Origin: JBECKS01 sp964557005
GTDB lineage: Bacteria; Pseudomonadota; Gammaproteobacteria; Pseudomonadales; JBECKS01
Direction of reading: 5' to 3'
Assembly (NCBI GenBank): GCA_964557005.1
Contig: CAZKYI010000002.1
Location: 62,001-126,000, forward strand
DNA length: 64,000 nt
Part shown: piece after piece, positions 53,395-62,690 of the stretch
Numbering within the stretch: the stretch's first letter is position 1
How the letters are laid out: each line of letters begins with the position of its first letter
Translations under genes and position numbers: made by a program
The notes under the pieces: generated by a model
Database searches by the model: none
Seen by the model: only the letters and a program-made list of their open reading frames with translations
Told to the model about the DNA's origin: nothing

Positions 53395-54363
53395 ATGAGC
53401 AAACAACACGATACAGGCTACAAGGAACTATTCAGCTATCCAGAGCTGGTTCAACAACTGATGGAAGGCTTCGCGCCACCAGAGGTGAGTAACATTCTCG
53501 ATTACACCACACTGAAACAACATTCAGGCAATTACATCACCCCCCTGTTTAACGAACAGATTGAAGATGTGGTGTGGTCGGTACAACTGAAACCGCAAGC
53601 CAGTAAGAAACCCGTTACTGTTTATTTGTATATTCTGCTCGAATTTCAATCCGCTATTGATAAAACCATGCCACTGCGCATGTTGCACTACTGTGCTTCG
53701 TTTTATCACCAGTTACTCAAGCAAAAGGAAATCAAACTCAAAGATGGTTTGCCGCCCGTGTTTCCCATTGTCTTATACAACGGCATACGCCGCTGGACAG
53801 CCGCACAGCACATGCAGCAACTGATACAACCTGTGCCAGAGTTTTTGAAAAAGTTTCAGCCACAAATCCATTACTATCTGGTCGATGAACAACGCTACAG
53901 CTTTGATGAACTAAAACAAATCAATCAACCACTGAGCAGCGCCTTTGCTTTGGAAAAGGCGAGAACTACGCAGGAAATCACTGATAGCCTGATGCTTTTG
54001 TTTCAAAGAGCCGTGCAACACCCGGATGCAGAAAGAGTATTTCGTGTGCTTAAACGCTGGTCGCAGCGTCACTTGCACCACAACCAATTGGACATTAACC
54101 TTGAACACATTGCCGATGCAGAGGAATTAAGCACCATGATGACCAAATATGATTACATTACCCAGGAATTGAGAAAACAAGGCCGCATGGAAGGTATTGA
54201 GGAAGGTATGGAACGGGGTTTACAAGAAGGCCACATGGAAGGCATCAAACAAGCAGTGCTTAAGCTTTTACAGCAAGGTTTGCTCACCGAAGCGCAAATT
54301 GCGCAGGCACTGGAATTGCCTTTAACCCAGGTGCAATCCATCAAAAACCAGAGTCAGCATTAA
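53395..54363 (+). CDS. Rpn family PD-(D/E)xK nuclease (recombination-promoting nuclease / putative transposase)
   Basis: 322 residues. Family features are the N-terminal HDTGYKELFSYPELVQQLME, IEDVVWSVQL (conserved Asp), YLYILLEFQSAID (ExQ) and the C-terminal Glu-Gly repeats GMERGLQEGHMEGIKQA. RpnA-type proteins are DNA nucleases that raise recombination in E. coli. The ATG at 53395 was chosen because GAGGAGG lies 5 bp upstream; a GTG at 53377 overlaps the previous stop. It is unrelated in function to the pilins on either side and is probably a mobile insertion. Confidence 0.85.
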   Translation: MSKQHDTGYKELFSYPELVQQLMEGFAPPEVSNILDYTTLKQHSGNYITPLFNEQIEDVVWSVQLKPQASKKPVTVYLYILLEFQSAIDKTMPLRMLHYCASFYHQLLKQKEIKLKDGLPPVFPIVLYNGIRRWTAAQHMQQLIQPVPEFLKKFQPQIHYYLVDEQRYSFDELKQINQPLSSAFALEKARTTQEITDSLMLLFQRAVQHPDAERVFRVLKRWSQRHLHHNQLDINLEHIADAEELSTMMTKYDYITQELRKQGRMEGIEEGMERGLQEGHMEGIKQAVLKLLQQGLLTEAQIAQALELPLTQVQSIKNQSQH

Positions 54364-54371
54364 ATATCTTT

Positions 54372-54475
54372 CTGTCATTCTGAGCCGAAGGCGAAGAATC
54401 TGTTCAGAGATCCCTCGACTACACTCGGAAAGGCAGTCGTGCTCAGGGTGAAAGTCATGTTTGGGCATGACAAAA
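54372..54475. repeat. Intergenic imperfect inverted repeat
   Basis: GTCATTCTGAGC (54374–54385) pairs imperfectly with GCTCAGGGTGA downstream, and a second motif GGGCATGACA follows. The wording TCATTCTGAGC…GAAGAATC resembles a common dispersed intergenic repeat of bacteria. It lies just behind the Rpn gene, before the second pilin set. Only one copy is in this window. Confidence 0.5.
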
Positions 54476-54617
54476 GTGGGTTCAAGCTGACAATTTTTGC
54501 CAGACGGTCAATAAATTCTACCTCCCATCACCCAGTGTTAGCCTGAACCTTGCAGAGTGGTTAGATTCCAAATCGTAAAACCATGATAAATGGGGCAATA
54601 GCCTTCGGAATTTACCA

Positions 54618-55142
54618 ATGACACGTATCGGGCAACACACAGTCAATCTGCATCGAGCCAGGGGCATCACCCTGATGGAGCTGATGGTGGTGATTGGTAT
54701 TGCCGCAATTATGTTGAATGTTGCGGCGCCTGCGTTTGTGAAAACCCTCAATCGCGGTGCGCAGGTTTCAACGGTGAACGACCTTGTTTCAGGGGTACAT
54801 GCTGCGCGTAATCATGCGGTGGGGTACAAACGCACCTTTTTGCTGGTACCTATCGAAGGCGACTGGAGCAAAGGCTATCAGATCAAACCCACTAATATCG
54901 CAGCACCATCAGAACTCGATTATACCTTTCCGAAAGATACAAAAATCTCTGTGGCGGTGAATCCCGATATTGGCTTTATCCGCTTTGATCGTCTGGGGCG
55001 CGCCCAGCCTGCCAATGTGGTGTTTGAAATCTGTAATAAAGAAACCGGTAAGGCCGCCAATATCGATATGACGGTGTTGGGCAACGCGGTGGTCAGGCGC
55101 GTGAATAATGAAATGCAGCAGGTTAACTGCGTGTTGAACTAG
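54618..55142 (+). CDS. fimT: GspH/FimT-family pseudopilin (minor pilin set B)
   Basis: 174 residues. The prepilin leader ends in ARG, and the helix is ITLMELMVVIGIAAIMLNVA with Glu5. The GspH/FimT body includes AARNHAVGYKRTFLLVPIEG, DWSKGY and a C-terminal Cys pair (EICNKE, QVNCVLN). It heads the fimT–pilV–pilW–pilX–pilY1–pilE cluster, the standard minor-pilin operon order in gammaproteobacteria. Confidence 0.85.
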   Translation: MTRIGQHTVNLHRARGITLMELMVVIGIAAIMLNVAAPAFVKTLNRGAQVSTVNDLVSGVHAARNHAVGYKRTFLLVPIEGDWSKGYQIKPTNIAAPSELDYTFPKDTKISVAVNPDIGFIRFDRLGRAQPANVVFEICNKETGKAANIDMTVLGNAVVRRVNNEMQQVNCVLN

Positions 55143-55157
55143 GGGCAGAGGCAGAAA

Positions 55158-55706
55158 ATGATGTTCAAAACACGTAAAAAAACATTGGGTTTCACCATGC
55201 TGGAAGTGGTTATCGCGATGGCGGTGGGTGCGGTGGGTGTTATCGCGTTTGCGGGTTTGCAGCTTAAATCCGCAGAAATCAGCGAGGAAAGTCGTCAACG
55301 CGCAATAGCGGTTTATCTGGCAACCGAAATGATGGAACGCATGATGTTGAATGCGCAGGACAATACCGCAAAACGCTATTACCGAGGTGAAATCGCTGGT
55401 TATTGGACCTCTAAATATGATTATGCGCCATCCTACGCTGTGCTTTCTTACGAAGCTTGTATGAACTCTGCATCTGTATGCAAAGATCCTTACTACAGGG
55501 CGATATATGATATTTACGAAATGAAATATCTGGCGAGCACCATGTTGCCCAATGGTGATATGCGTTATCGCGCCTGTGGGCCAGGCAGCAAGTTTGATTG
55601 CATTGTGGTGACCTGGGAGGATGCCAATCCAGCCACCTGCGGTTTTGCCACCGATGGTTCCGGTTTAACGGATTGTTATATTTTACAAGGGCTGATCTGG
55701 TTCTAG
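55158..55706 (+). CDS. pilV: Type IV pilus modification protein PilV
   Basis: 182 residues. The prepilin leader MMFKTRKKTLG is followed by FTMLEVVIAMAVGAVGVIAF with Glu5. RAIAVYLATEMMERMMLNA is the typical PilV helix region, and the C-terminal half has several cysteines. It is 15 bp after fimT and 2 bp before pilW. Confidence 0.85.
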   Translation: MMFKTRKKTLGFTMLEVVIAMAVGAVGVIAFAGLQLKSAEISEESRQRAIAVYLATEMMERMMLNAQDNTAKRYYRGEIAGYWTSKYDYAPSYAVLSYEACMNSASVCKDPYYRAIYDIYEMKYLASTMLPNGDMRYRACGPGSKFDCIVVTWEDANPATCGFATDGSGLTDCYILQGLIWF

Positions 55707-55708
55707 TT

Positions 55709-56551
55709 ATGGCTAATCGAACACGTTTTCACAGCAAGTATCACAAGGGGTTCAGCCTGATTGAGCTGATGATTGCCGGCTCACTCGGTTTGGTGGTGAT
55801 TGGCGGCATGTATACCCTGTTTACCACCAATCAAAAAATTGTGCGCATACAAAGCAATATTTCCCAGGCACAGGAAAAGGCCATTTTTGCGCTGGAACTG
55901 ATTACCGAGGATATACGCATGGCGGGTTGGCCGGGTATCTATGAGTCATACCCCCCCTTCGACAACCCCCAGCTTACAGGAACCTCTGCGCGGTATGACA
56001 CATTGGTGCTGAATCGCAAGAGTCTAGGTGAGCTGGATTGTACGGGTTCTCTGGTTGCTAATGAGGCTCATTTAACCCATCGCTATTTTGTTGACCCCGC
56101 CACCTCAACGCTGATGTGCAATTCACTGGCTTCGGGCAAAACCGTTGCCGTTGTCGGTAATGTGGTGGCGTTTAAGGTGAGGTATGGCATTGATTACACT
56201 AGCGGCAAGTGTGATACCGGTTTACCCAACATCACCACCAAGGATGCGGAAGCCCAATGTATGGTCCCTACAGCCTTTGTACGCGGTAATGAATTGGCGG
56301 CAGCTTTGCAGCAAACCTCAGACATTCATGGTGAGTCGTCTCAGCTTATTCCGGTTAAGGCGCTTCGCCTCAGTATTGTGGTGGCCACCGAGGAAACCCA
56401 TATTTTGTCATCTCCATCCAGCCTGGCACCTTATGCTTATGTTGGTGGGGATTTTTTTAGCACCTCCAGCCTTGTGAATTTGAACGAAAGGCGAGCGCTG
56501 AAAACGGCGGTACGTACCGTCGGGTTGAGACAGGGGGCTAGAGGCCCCTGA
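55709..56551 (+). CDS. pilW: Type IV pilus assembly protein PilW
   Basis: 280 residues from the ATG at 55709, 2 bp after pilV. The prepilin leader runs to KG, followed by FSLIELMIAGSLGLVVIGGM. The signature ELITEDIRMAGWPGIY matches PilW. The frame is open into pilV back to 55598, but that would bury the leader. Part of the pilus initiation complex with PilX and PilY1. Confidence 0.88.
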   Translation: MANRTRFHSKYHKGFSLIELMIAGSLGLVVIGGMYTLFTTNQKIVRIQSNISQAQEKAIFALELITEDIRMAGWPGIYESYPPFDNPQLTGTSARYDTLVLNRKSLGELDCTGSLVANEAHLTHRYFVDPATSTLMCNSLASGKTVAVVGNVVAFKVRYGIDYTSGKCDTGLPNITTKDAEAQCMVPTAFVRGNELAAALQQTSDIHGESSQLIPVKALRLSIVVATEETHILSSPSSLAPYAYVGGDFFSTSSLVNLNERRALKTAVRTVGLRQGARGP

Positions 56552-56603
56552 ACAGGGTTGGCTTGAACACACAATCAATAGACACACAGTGAACAGAGAC
56601 ACT

Positions 56604-57197
56604 ATGAGCAGACACATGAAACAACACAAAAACAAACAAAGCGGCGCAGTGATGGTCACCGTGTTGTTATTGTTAGTGGTGGTAACCCTGATGGGGCTAA
56701 GCGCGATGAAGCAAGGCATGTTACAGGCACGTATGGGCGCTGCCGAGGTTGCCTATAACTCCTGCTTTATGGCGGCAGAATCGGGTTTGAATGCGGTGTA
56801 TCGTAATTTTCAAACCCAGTCTTTCAATGGCAACACCCTCAACAAGGAAGGCAGCCAAAACCACCTGAAAATAGCGTATGAGGGTGATGTTGTTAAACAC
56901 TGCCTGGGCGATGGTGGTTTTACGTTGATGACAGGAACCGCCTGCCCAACGGGGCAATTAACTGTGTATGGCGAAATGGCGGTCACCATGCGTTCGCGGC
57001 CGGCTGATTCAAGCAATTCAACAGAAAAAGACAGTGTTGATACTTTTAATACCGAAGTCTATAGGGGCGACATAATACAGATATACACCGACGCGCGTTG
57101 CGAAATCGATGCGGCGGATTTGGCGGTGGTTAATACGCAGGCGTGGCAGCATAAAGTATCAAACTCCTTGACGCGCCTCCCCCATACAGGGCGTTAG
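56604..57197 (+). CDS. pilX: Type IV pilus assembly protein PilX
   Basis: 197 residues from ATG 56604; a GTG at 56589 is an alternative. QSGAVMVTVLLLLVVVTLMG is the PilX_N hydrophobic helix (no Glu5), followed by RMGAAEVAYNSCFMAAESGL. The sequence downstream has the usual cysteines. It precedes pilY1 by 2 bp. Confidence 0.85.
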   Translation: MSRHMKQHKNKQSGAVMVTVLLLLVVVTLMGLSAMKQGMLQARMGAAEVAYNSCFMAAESGLNAVYRNFQTQSFNGNTLNKEGSQNHLKIAYEGDVVKHCLGDGGFTLMTGTACPTGQLTVYGEMAVTMRSRPADSSNSTEKDSVDTFNTEVYRGDIIQIYTDARCEIDAADLAVVNTQAWQHKVSNSLTRLPHTGR

Positions 57198-57271
57198 CTA
57201 TGAACACCAAAAACGAAACAATAAAAAATAAAACGATACACACACAAACCGAAACGGTTCGGGAGGCTCCC

Positions 57272-60200
57272 ATGTCCAGAGTTACTAGCTTGTTAGGCAA
57301 ATTCAAAACCCGTTTTCATAGCAGGCTGGCTTTAATTACGGCAAGCTTTGTTTTTGCGAGCGCCAGTTTGCAGCTTGCCAGCGCCGCCGATATTGATATT
57401 TACACCAAGGCGGTTAATTTTGGCAAGGGCGGCGATCCGGTGATGATGTTTGTTATCGATACCTCAGGTTCGATGGCCTTCAACATGAATAACGACAATT
57501 ATTCCACCAACATTTTTAATGATCGCATGTTCCAGTTGCAAAATGCCTTGCGCGATCAGCTCACTGCCATGAAGGGCTCTTTCAATGTCGGTTTGTTCAA
57601 CTATGATGCCAACAACAAATCGGGCATCTTGCAAATGGAATCCAAACCCTTGAAGTGGATTCAAAGCAGCAGTACCGATACACCACCTGGCAACGGCAGT
57701 GTGGCTGTCAATACCAGCCAGGATGTGGTGTGGATTGAAAATGAGGCAGCCAGAGATGGTGAGAATACCTTGAGTTTCCCCGTGATTGTTTATCCGGGCG
57801 GTTCAAACAGTTTGGGGGGTGAAATCAATGGCAAGTGGACAAGCTCTGGTGGCCAGAACAGTAACCCCAATAACGGCAGTTATGACTACGCAGGTAATGC
57901 CGCTGGCAACAAGGTGGTTAAATATAGAGCGACCAGCAATAGTTCCCAGACATTCTGGTTAGAGCGAACAGGCAATGGCGCCACCCCCGATCCGTATTTG
58001 TATATTCTCAATGCTGCCGGAACCGTGGTGCATGCCAGCAATGATGATGCAAGTGCACCGACAGCAAGCTGCCCGAATGGCTGGACCTATGGCGGTGGCG
58101 GTCAGCCTACCAAGTGCCACAGACAGGTTGAGGTCAATTGCACCACTGATACCTGGGGCGGCAAAACCTGTGATTATCAGGATCAATATCAGGATCCCAC
58201 CATTAGCGGCGGCAATATCAACTCCTCTATCACAATAAGCCTGACGAATGGTGCTGAGTACACCATTGTTATGGGTACAAAAGCCCCGGGGCAATCGGGT
58301 AATTTCAAATTGAGAATTACCCAGAACAACCGAGGTAACTTCTTTGAAAATCAGGCAGGTGCGGTTAAGGCGCAGAATGCTGCGTTCCGCTTTAACAGCG
58401 TCAAAATTCCCAAGGGCGCCAAGATTACCAGTGCCTCCATCCGTATGAGGGCAAGTGCAAATGCACCCAGCCAGAACCTGAATGTGCGTGTTGATCAAGC
58501 CATGAACCCGCAACCTTTAACGGGTACCAATATCAAAAATGGCCGCGACTGGTTTACCCAGCCTGCCAAGCTTCTGGCTTCGATTAACTCAGGCTCTTAT
58601 ATGATGCTGGATGTCAAGACTCTGGTTGAAAGCAAACTGGATCAGCCTGAATGGTGTGGTGGTGAAGACCTGGTGTTTATGATTGACAGCACCACACCCA
58701 CGTTCCTTTTGGGTCTGTATACCGGGCTGAATCCCTTTGTGATGGAATCTGAAGAAGGCGGCTATGATCCACAACTCCAGGTGAGCTGGACTCATTCCGG
58801 TGGTGCGAGCTGTTATTCAAAAACCATTAACACCAAGGTTGGTGCCATCGGTGATGATGTGCAACAAGCCCCCAACGGCAGCATTGTGCGTGAGAGTACA
58901 ACCGTTGAAATGGGGAATGGTTACAAGGCAGGGTTGCGCTTTGGCTTTATCGGGCTGCCCAATGCGGTAGATGATCAGGGTGTATCGACAGGTGTAGATG
59001 TGAAAGATGCCCGTTTAACACTCAGGGCAGCGAATAATAATAATAATCCGGGCACCATTTATATTCGTGCGATTCACGAAGGTGACAAGATGCACGGCTT
59101 GGCGCAACCTTTTTCAAATGATGCCTATGATCTCGATAATCGTGCGCTGGGTGCCACCATTGCATGGACTCCCGGTGCATGGACTTCTGGCCAGACCTAT
59201 ACCTCGCCTGATTTAAGTTCGATTATTCTGCCCTTGTTACAGCAGGAAACCTGGGAATATCAGGGCACTATCGGGCTGATTATCAATGCTTCCGGTATCA
59301 ACAGTACCAAATTCTATGCTTGGGAAGACGCTAATGGTAACTCCACCAATCGTGGCGGGCAGGGAAAATCGTATAACTGGAATAATCTGGGTACGCGCGC
59401 GGCTGAGCTGACTATTCAGGCTTCGGCGACCAAACCCTTCCAGAATGGTGATACCTATCGCAAGCGTTTGTTCGACAAGTTGATGAGCAGTGCTTATATC
59501 CCTGAAGGCGGCACACCGATTGCGGGTTCCTATGTTGAAGCGGCTGAATATATGTTGGGCAAGGGCAGTTATGATTCCCCGCTCGATGAAGTAGGTAAGT
59601 GTCAGGCCAACACGCTGGTGCTGCTCACCGATGGTGATGACACTGCATGGGGCAACAATACCGGTGATTTTAAAGCCATCACCGGCAAGAACTGTAGCGG
59701 TGTGTGGGGTTGCAGCAACTCTCTTGCAGAAGGCTTGAAAGAAGGTCCGGTTTGGTATGACCCCATCGTGCTGCCCAATGACGATGGCAAACGCGCCATC
59801 AGAACCTATACCATTGGTTATGGCCCCATCGCCAGTGGCTCTACCGGCGGTAACCTGCAAACCCTCGCCAATTATGGTGATGGTCAATATTACCCCGCAA
59901 CCGATGCCACCAAACTCGCAAGTGCCTTTGAAAGCATTATCGGTTCTATCAGTGATGCAGGTGCGAGCCTTTCGGTGCCCGGTGTGTCGGTGAGTGCGTT
60001 TAACCGTCTTTCGGTGCTCGATGAAGTGTATTACTCCCTGTTTAAGCCTTCGACGCGCAGAAACTGGGCAGGTAATGCCAAGCGCTATCGTTTGAATGAG
60101 GGTAGCATCAAAGATGTTCATGGCAATGAAGCCATCAACCTCGACAGCACCTATTTCCAGGATGAGTCACAAAGCTGGTGGAGTGAGGTTATCGATGGTC

Positions 60201-62110
60201 CGGTTGTTTCCGTCGGTGGCGCTGCGGGAAAAATTGATCCCGCCACCCGCAACATCTATACCTATAAGGGTGCCAATGGTGCTTCTTTGGGTACCACTTC
60301 CGGTGCAAAATCAGCACGTGGTTTAAATCTGGCTTCGGGTGGGGTCAATATTCGCACCAATGGTGATAGCTTGACGGCGACCGATTTGGGCATGAACTTT
60401 CTGGGCGACCTGCCACCTGCACAGGTGAATGCGAGACGCGCCCAGATTGTTGAGTGGTTGCAAGGTGGCACGGTCGATAATCCAAGAAAAGCCATGGGTT
60501 CACCCTTGCATTCTTCACCCACGCTGGTGGGCTATGTGAAACAGGCTGGCAAGCCGGTGAACACCCTCTATGTGAGCACCAACGAAGGCTATTTACATGC
60601 CTTTGATACCGGTGAGCCTTCCGCCAAAAGTCCAGCCACCAACCTCGCCAATCGGGGTGGCAAGGAGCTGTTTGCCTTTGTGCCCAAGGAAACCCTGAGA
60701 ATGGCCGCGCTGCTGGAAGAGAACGCGGTGGTTGATCCGAACAATGATCCCTTTGGCCATGCCTATGGTCTGGATTCCACCTGGGCGTACTGGCGTGAAA
60801 GCGGTGATGATTCTGAAATCAATGCCAGCAATGATCACGTCTATCTTTATGGCGGTATGCGCCGAGGTGGCCGCATGATGTACGGTCTGAACGTCACCGA
60901 CGTGCATCATGGCGGCGCTAATAAGCCCAAATTGTTGTTTTCGGTGGGCTATTCCGACATTGAAGGTAAGGCCACTAACGCTGCGTATAACAACATCGGT
61001 GAAACCTGGTCGGTGCCACGTGTGCGTAAAACCCTCTGGAAGGGCGCTGAAAAAACCGTATTGATTTTTGGCGGTGGCCACGACAAACGTCATGACAACA
61101 TAGGCCATGAAACGGTTGGCGACGATTTGGGTAGACAGATTTATATGCTCGATGCTGAAAACGGTGAACTGCTGTGGTGGTCGGGCGATACGCTGGATTC
61201 TTCCATTGTTGGCAGCATTGCCACCTATGACCGCACTGGTGATATCTATTTCGACAGCTTCTACGCGGTCGATTTACAAGGCAGGGTATTGCGCTTTGAT
61301 ATGAACTCAGCGCGCAATGACTTTACCAAGCATCTGATTGCCAATATCGGCGGTACGGGTGTCAACAATCGCAAGTTCTATGAACAGCCCAGTATTGCAC
61401 GCTTCCAGAACATCAAGACTGGCGAGATTGATATGATGATTGCGGTAGGCTCTGGCTATCGTGAAAACCCGACCAATAAAACTGTGTTGGAGCGTTTCTA
61501 CCTGTTCTTTGATCGCGGCGCTGGTTCAGTCGAAGCGAGCGCACCAACCCACACCATTACCACCGCAGGTTTAACGCCCATTACCGTCAATGCCAATGGT
61601 ACTCTGACACCTGCTGGTGGCTTGTCACGCGATCCGGAAAATCCCACAGGGATTTATCAGGTCGATGGCTGGGCGATTCACTATGCCCAAGCGGGCTATG
61701 GTGAAAAAACCATTGGTGAAGCGCTGATTTTTAATGGCTTCGTCTTCTTCACCACCTTTAACCAGAAAGAAACAGGCAGCAATACCTGTACGCCGGTGAT
61801 TGGGCAATCAAGGCTCTACATTGTCGATATTGCAGGCAAGGGGGCTGCCGATCTGTTTGGTGCACCGATGGATTCCGGTCAGGCCTTCCTCGATGATGTT
61901 GCACCTGGTATGGCGGGCGGTATTACCATTATAGACAGGGCCTCGGTTGATGGCGCTGGCCAAGGCGTATCGATATTGATTGATAAAACCGTGATTAATA
62001 TGCCAGATGAGCCAGGGAATTTTTGCCGCCTGAATGATTGCGCAAGCAGGGATCTCGATAGAGGTGCCTGGTCTTCAACCACCACACCGGCAAATGTGGG
62101 TAAATTTTAA
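57272..62110 (+). CDS. pilY1: Type IV pilus tip adhesin / assembly factor PilY1
   Basis: A very large exported protein, 1612 residues from ATG 57272 (GGGAGG 5 bp upstream), or 1636 from 57200. A signal peptide ends near LQLASA. An N-terminal von Willebrand A-like region has the MIDAS motif DTSGSM (about 63–68) followed by MKGSFNVGLFNYD. A long middle part of beta-rich, Asn/Gly-rich sequence follows, with a second VWA-like stretch (VLLTDGDDTAWG). The C-terminal beta-propeller typical of PilY1 contains a calcium-binding-like loop YDRTGDIYFDSFYAVDLQGR. It is expected to prime pilus assembly, sit at the tip and bind surfaces. Confidence 0.92.
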   Translation: MSRVTSLLGKFKTRFHSRLALITASFVFASASLQLASAADIDIYTKAVNFGKGGDPVMMFVIDTSGSMAFNMNNDNYSTNIFNDRMFQLQNALRDQLTAMKGSFNVGLFNYDANNKSGILQMESKPLKWIQSSSTDTPPGNGSVAVNTSQDVVWIENEAARDGENTLSFPVIVYPGGSNSLGGEINGKWTSSGGQNSNPNNGSYDYAGNAAGNKVVKYRATSNSSQTFWLERTGNGATPDPYLYILNAAGTVVHASNDDASAPTASCPNGWTYGGGGQPTKCHRQVEVNCTTDTWGGKTCDYQDQYQDPTISGGNINSSITISLTNGAEYTIVMGTKAPGQSGNFKLRITQNNRGNFFENQAGAVKAQNAAFRFNSVKIPKGAKITSASIRMRASANAPSQNLNVRVDQAMNPQPLTGTNIKNGRDWFTQPAKLLASINSGSYMMLDVKTLVESKLDQPEWCGGEDLVFMIDSTTPTFLLGLYTGLNPFVMESEEGGYDPQLQVSWTHSGGASCYSKTINTKVGAIGDDVQQAPNGSIVRESTTVEMGNGYKAGLRFGFIGLPNAVDDQGVSTGVDVKDARLTLRAANNNNNPGTIYIRAIHEGDKMHGLAQPFSNDAYDLDNRALGATIAWTPGAWTSGQTYTSPDLSSIILPLLQQETWEYQGTIGLIINASGINSTKFYAWEDANGNSTNRGGQGKSYNWNNLGTRAAELTIQASATKPFQNGDTYRKRLFDKLMSSAYIPEGGTPIAGSYVEAAEYMLGKGSYDSPLDEVGKCQANTLVLLTDGDDTAWGNNTGDFKAITGKNCSGVWGCSNSLAEGLKEGPVWYDPIVLPNDDGKRAIRTYTIGYGPIASGSTGGNLQTLANYGDGQYYPATDATKLASAFESIIGSISDAGASLSVPGVSVSAFNRLSVLDEVYYSLFKPSTRRNWAGNAKRYRLNEGSIKDVHGNEAINLDSTYFQDESQSWWSEVIDGPVVSVGGAAGKIDPATRNIYTYKGANGASLGTTSGAKSARGLNLASGGVNIRTNGDSLTATDLGMNFLGDLPPAQVNARRAQIVEWLQGGTVDNPRKAMGSPLHSSPTLVGYVKQAGKPVNTLYVSTNEGYLHAFDTGEPSAKSPATNLANRGGKELFAFVPKETLRMAALLEENAVVDPNNDPFGHAYGLDSTWAYWRESGDDSEINASNDHVYLYGGMRRGGRMMYGLNVTDVHHGGANKPKLLFSVGYSDIEGKATNAAYNNIGETWSVPRVRKTLWKGAEKTVLIFGGGHDKRHDNIGHETVGDDLGRQIYMLDAENGELLWWSGDTLDSSIVGSIATYDRTGDIYFDSFYAVDLQGRVLRFDMNSARNDFTKHLIANIGGTGVNNRKFYEQPSIARFQNIKTGEIDMMIAVGSGYRENPTNKTVLERFYLFFDRGAGSVEASAPTHTITTAGLTPITVNANGTLTPAGGLSRDPENPTGIYQVDGWAIHYAQAGYGEKTIGEALIFNGFVFFTTFNQKETGSNTCTPVIGQSRLYIVDIAGKGAADLFGAPMDSGQAFLDDVAPGMAGGITIIDRASVDGAGQGVSILIDKTVINMPDEPGNFCRLNDCASRDLDRGAWSSTTTPANVGKF

Positions 62111-62135
62111 GTTCGACAAACCCTGAACCAACCAG

Positions 62136-62168
62136 AGCCGCACAGTGTTTACTCTGCGGCTTTTGTTT
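62136..62168 (+). terminator. Rho-independent terminator after pilY1
   Basis: AGCCGCA (62136–62142) pairs with TGCGGCT (62155–62161), with extra AG/CT pairing inside, followed by TTTGTTTT. It separates the pilY1 operon from pilE. Confidence 0.75.
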
Positions 62169-62246
62169 TCAGGAGCGATTAAAATTGAAAACAGGTTGTA
62201 GCATAATCGCTATATCAATCGTTTCAGAAGATTTCAGGAGAGCACC

Positions 62247-62690
62247 ATGATTTTTTATAAAAAAATGCTGGGTTTCAGTTTAATTGAGTTAATGATTGTT
62301 GTAGCCATTATTGGCATTTTGGCAGCGGTGGGTATTCCCAGTTATCAGGACTACCTGCGTCGCGGCCGCGCCAGCGTTGTGCAGGGCGATTTGACCAGTT
62401 TTGCTGCGAATATGGAAATCTATCGTCAGGGCAAAATGTCCTATAGCAACGCAACCGCTGCGAGCGTTTATAAAACAACTTCGGGCAACGGGGTTGGTGG
62501 TGTACCGCATTTTAATCTGAACGTGCAGATTCTCGAGAACGGACGCAATTACCTGTTATCTGCAACGCCAAATCCTGCTTCTGAAGCAAGAAATGATGGC
62601 ACCTACTATTACAATCCCAAAGCCAAAAATTGTTACTTTAAAAGTGGTGCTGGCTATAACGCAACCTGTGCAGGGGGCGAAGCGTGGTAA
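62247..62690 (+). CDS. pilE: Type IV pilin PilE-like
   Basis: 147 residues. The class III leader MIFYKKMLG is followed by FSLIELMIVVAIIGILAAVG then IPSYQDYLRRGRAS, the most conserved pilin N-terminus. The C-terminal pair of cysteines (KNCYFKS…ATCAGG) would make the D-region disulfide. AGGAGAGC lies before the ATG. In gammaproteobacterial minor pilin operons pilE is normally last, after pilY1, as here. It lies beyond a terminator, so it may have its own promoter. Confidence 0.88.
   Translation: MIFYKKMLGFSLIELMIVVAIIGILAAVGIPSYQDYLRRGRASVVQGDLTSFAANMEIYRQGKMSYSNATAASVYKTTSGNGVGGVPHFNLNVQILENGRNYLLSATPNPASEARNDGTYYYNPKAKNCYFKSGAGYNATCAGGEAW

Noticed and set aside
59237..60121. Minus-strand ORF of 294 codons inside pilY1.
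   Set aside because: Long antisense frames are common in this repetitive, biased sequence; the translation shows no family features.
62185..62216. Promoter for pilE (TTGAAA … TATATC).
   Set aside because: Spacer lengths of 11 or 20 bp do not fit sigma-70, and no sigma-54 GG-N10-GC pattern is evident.
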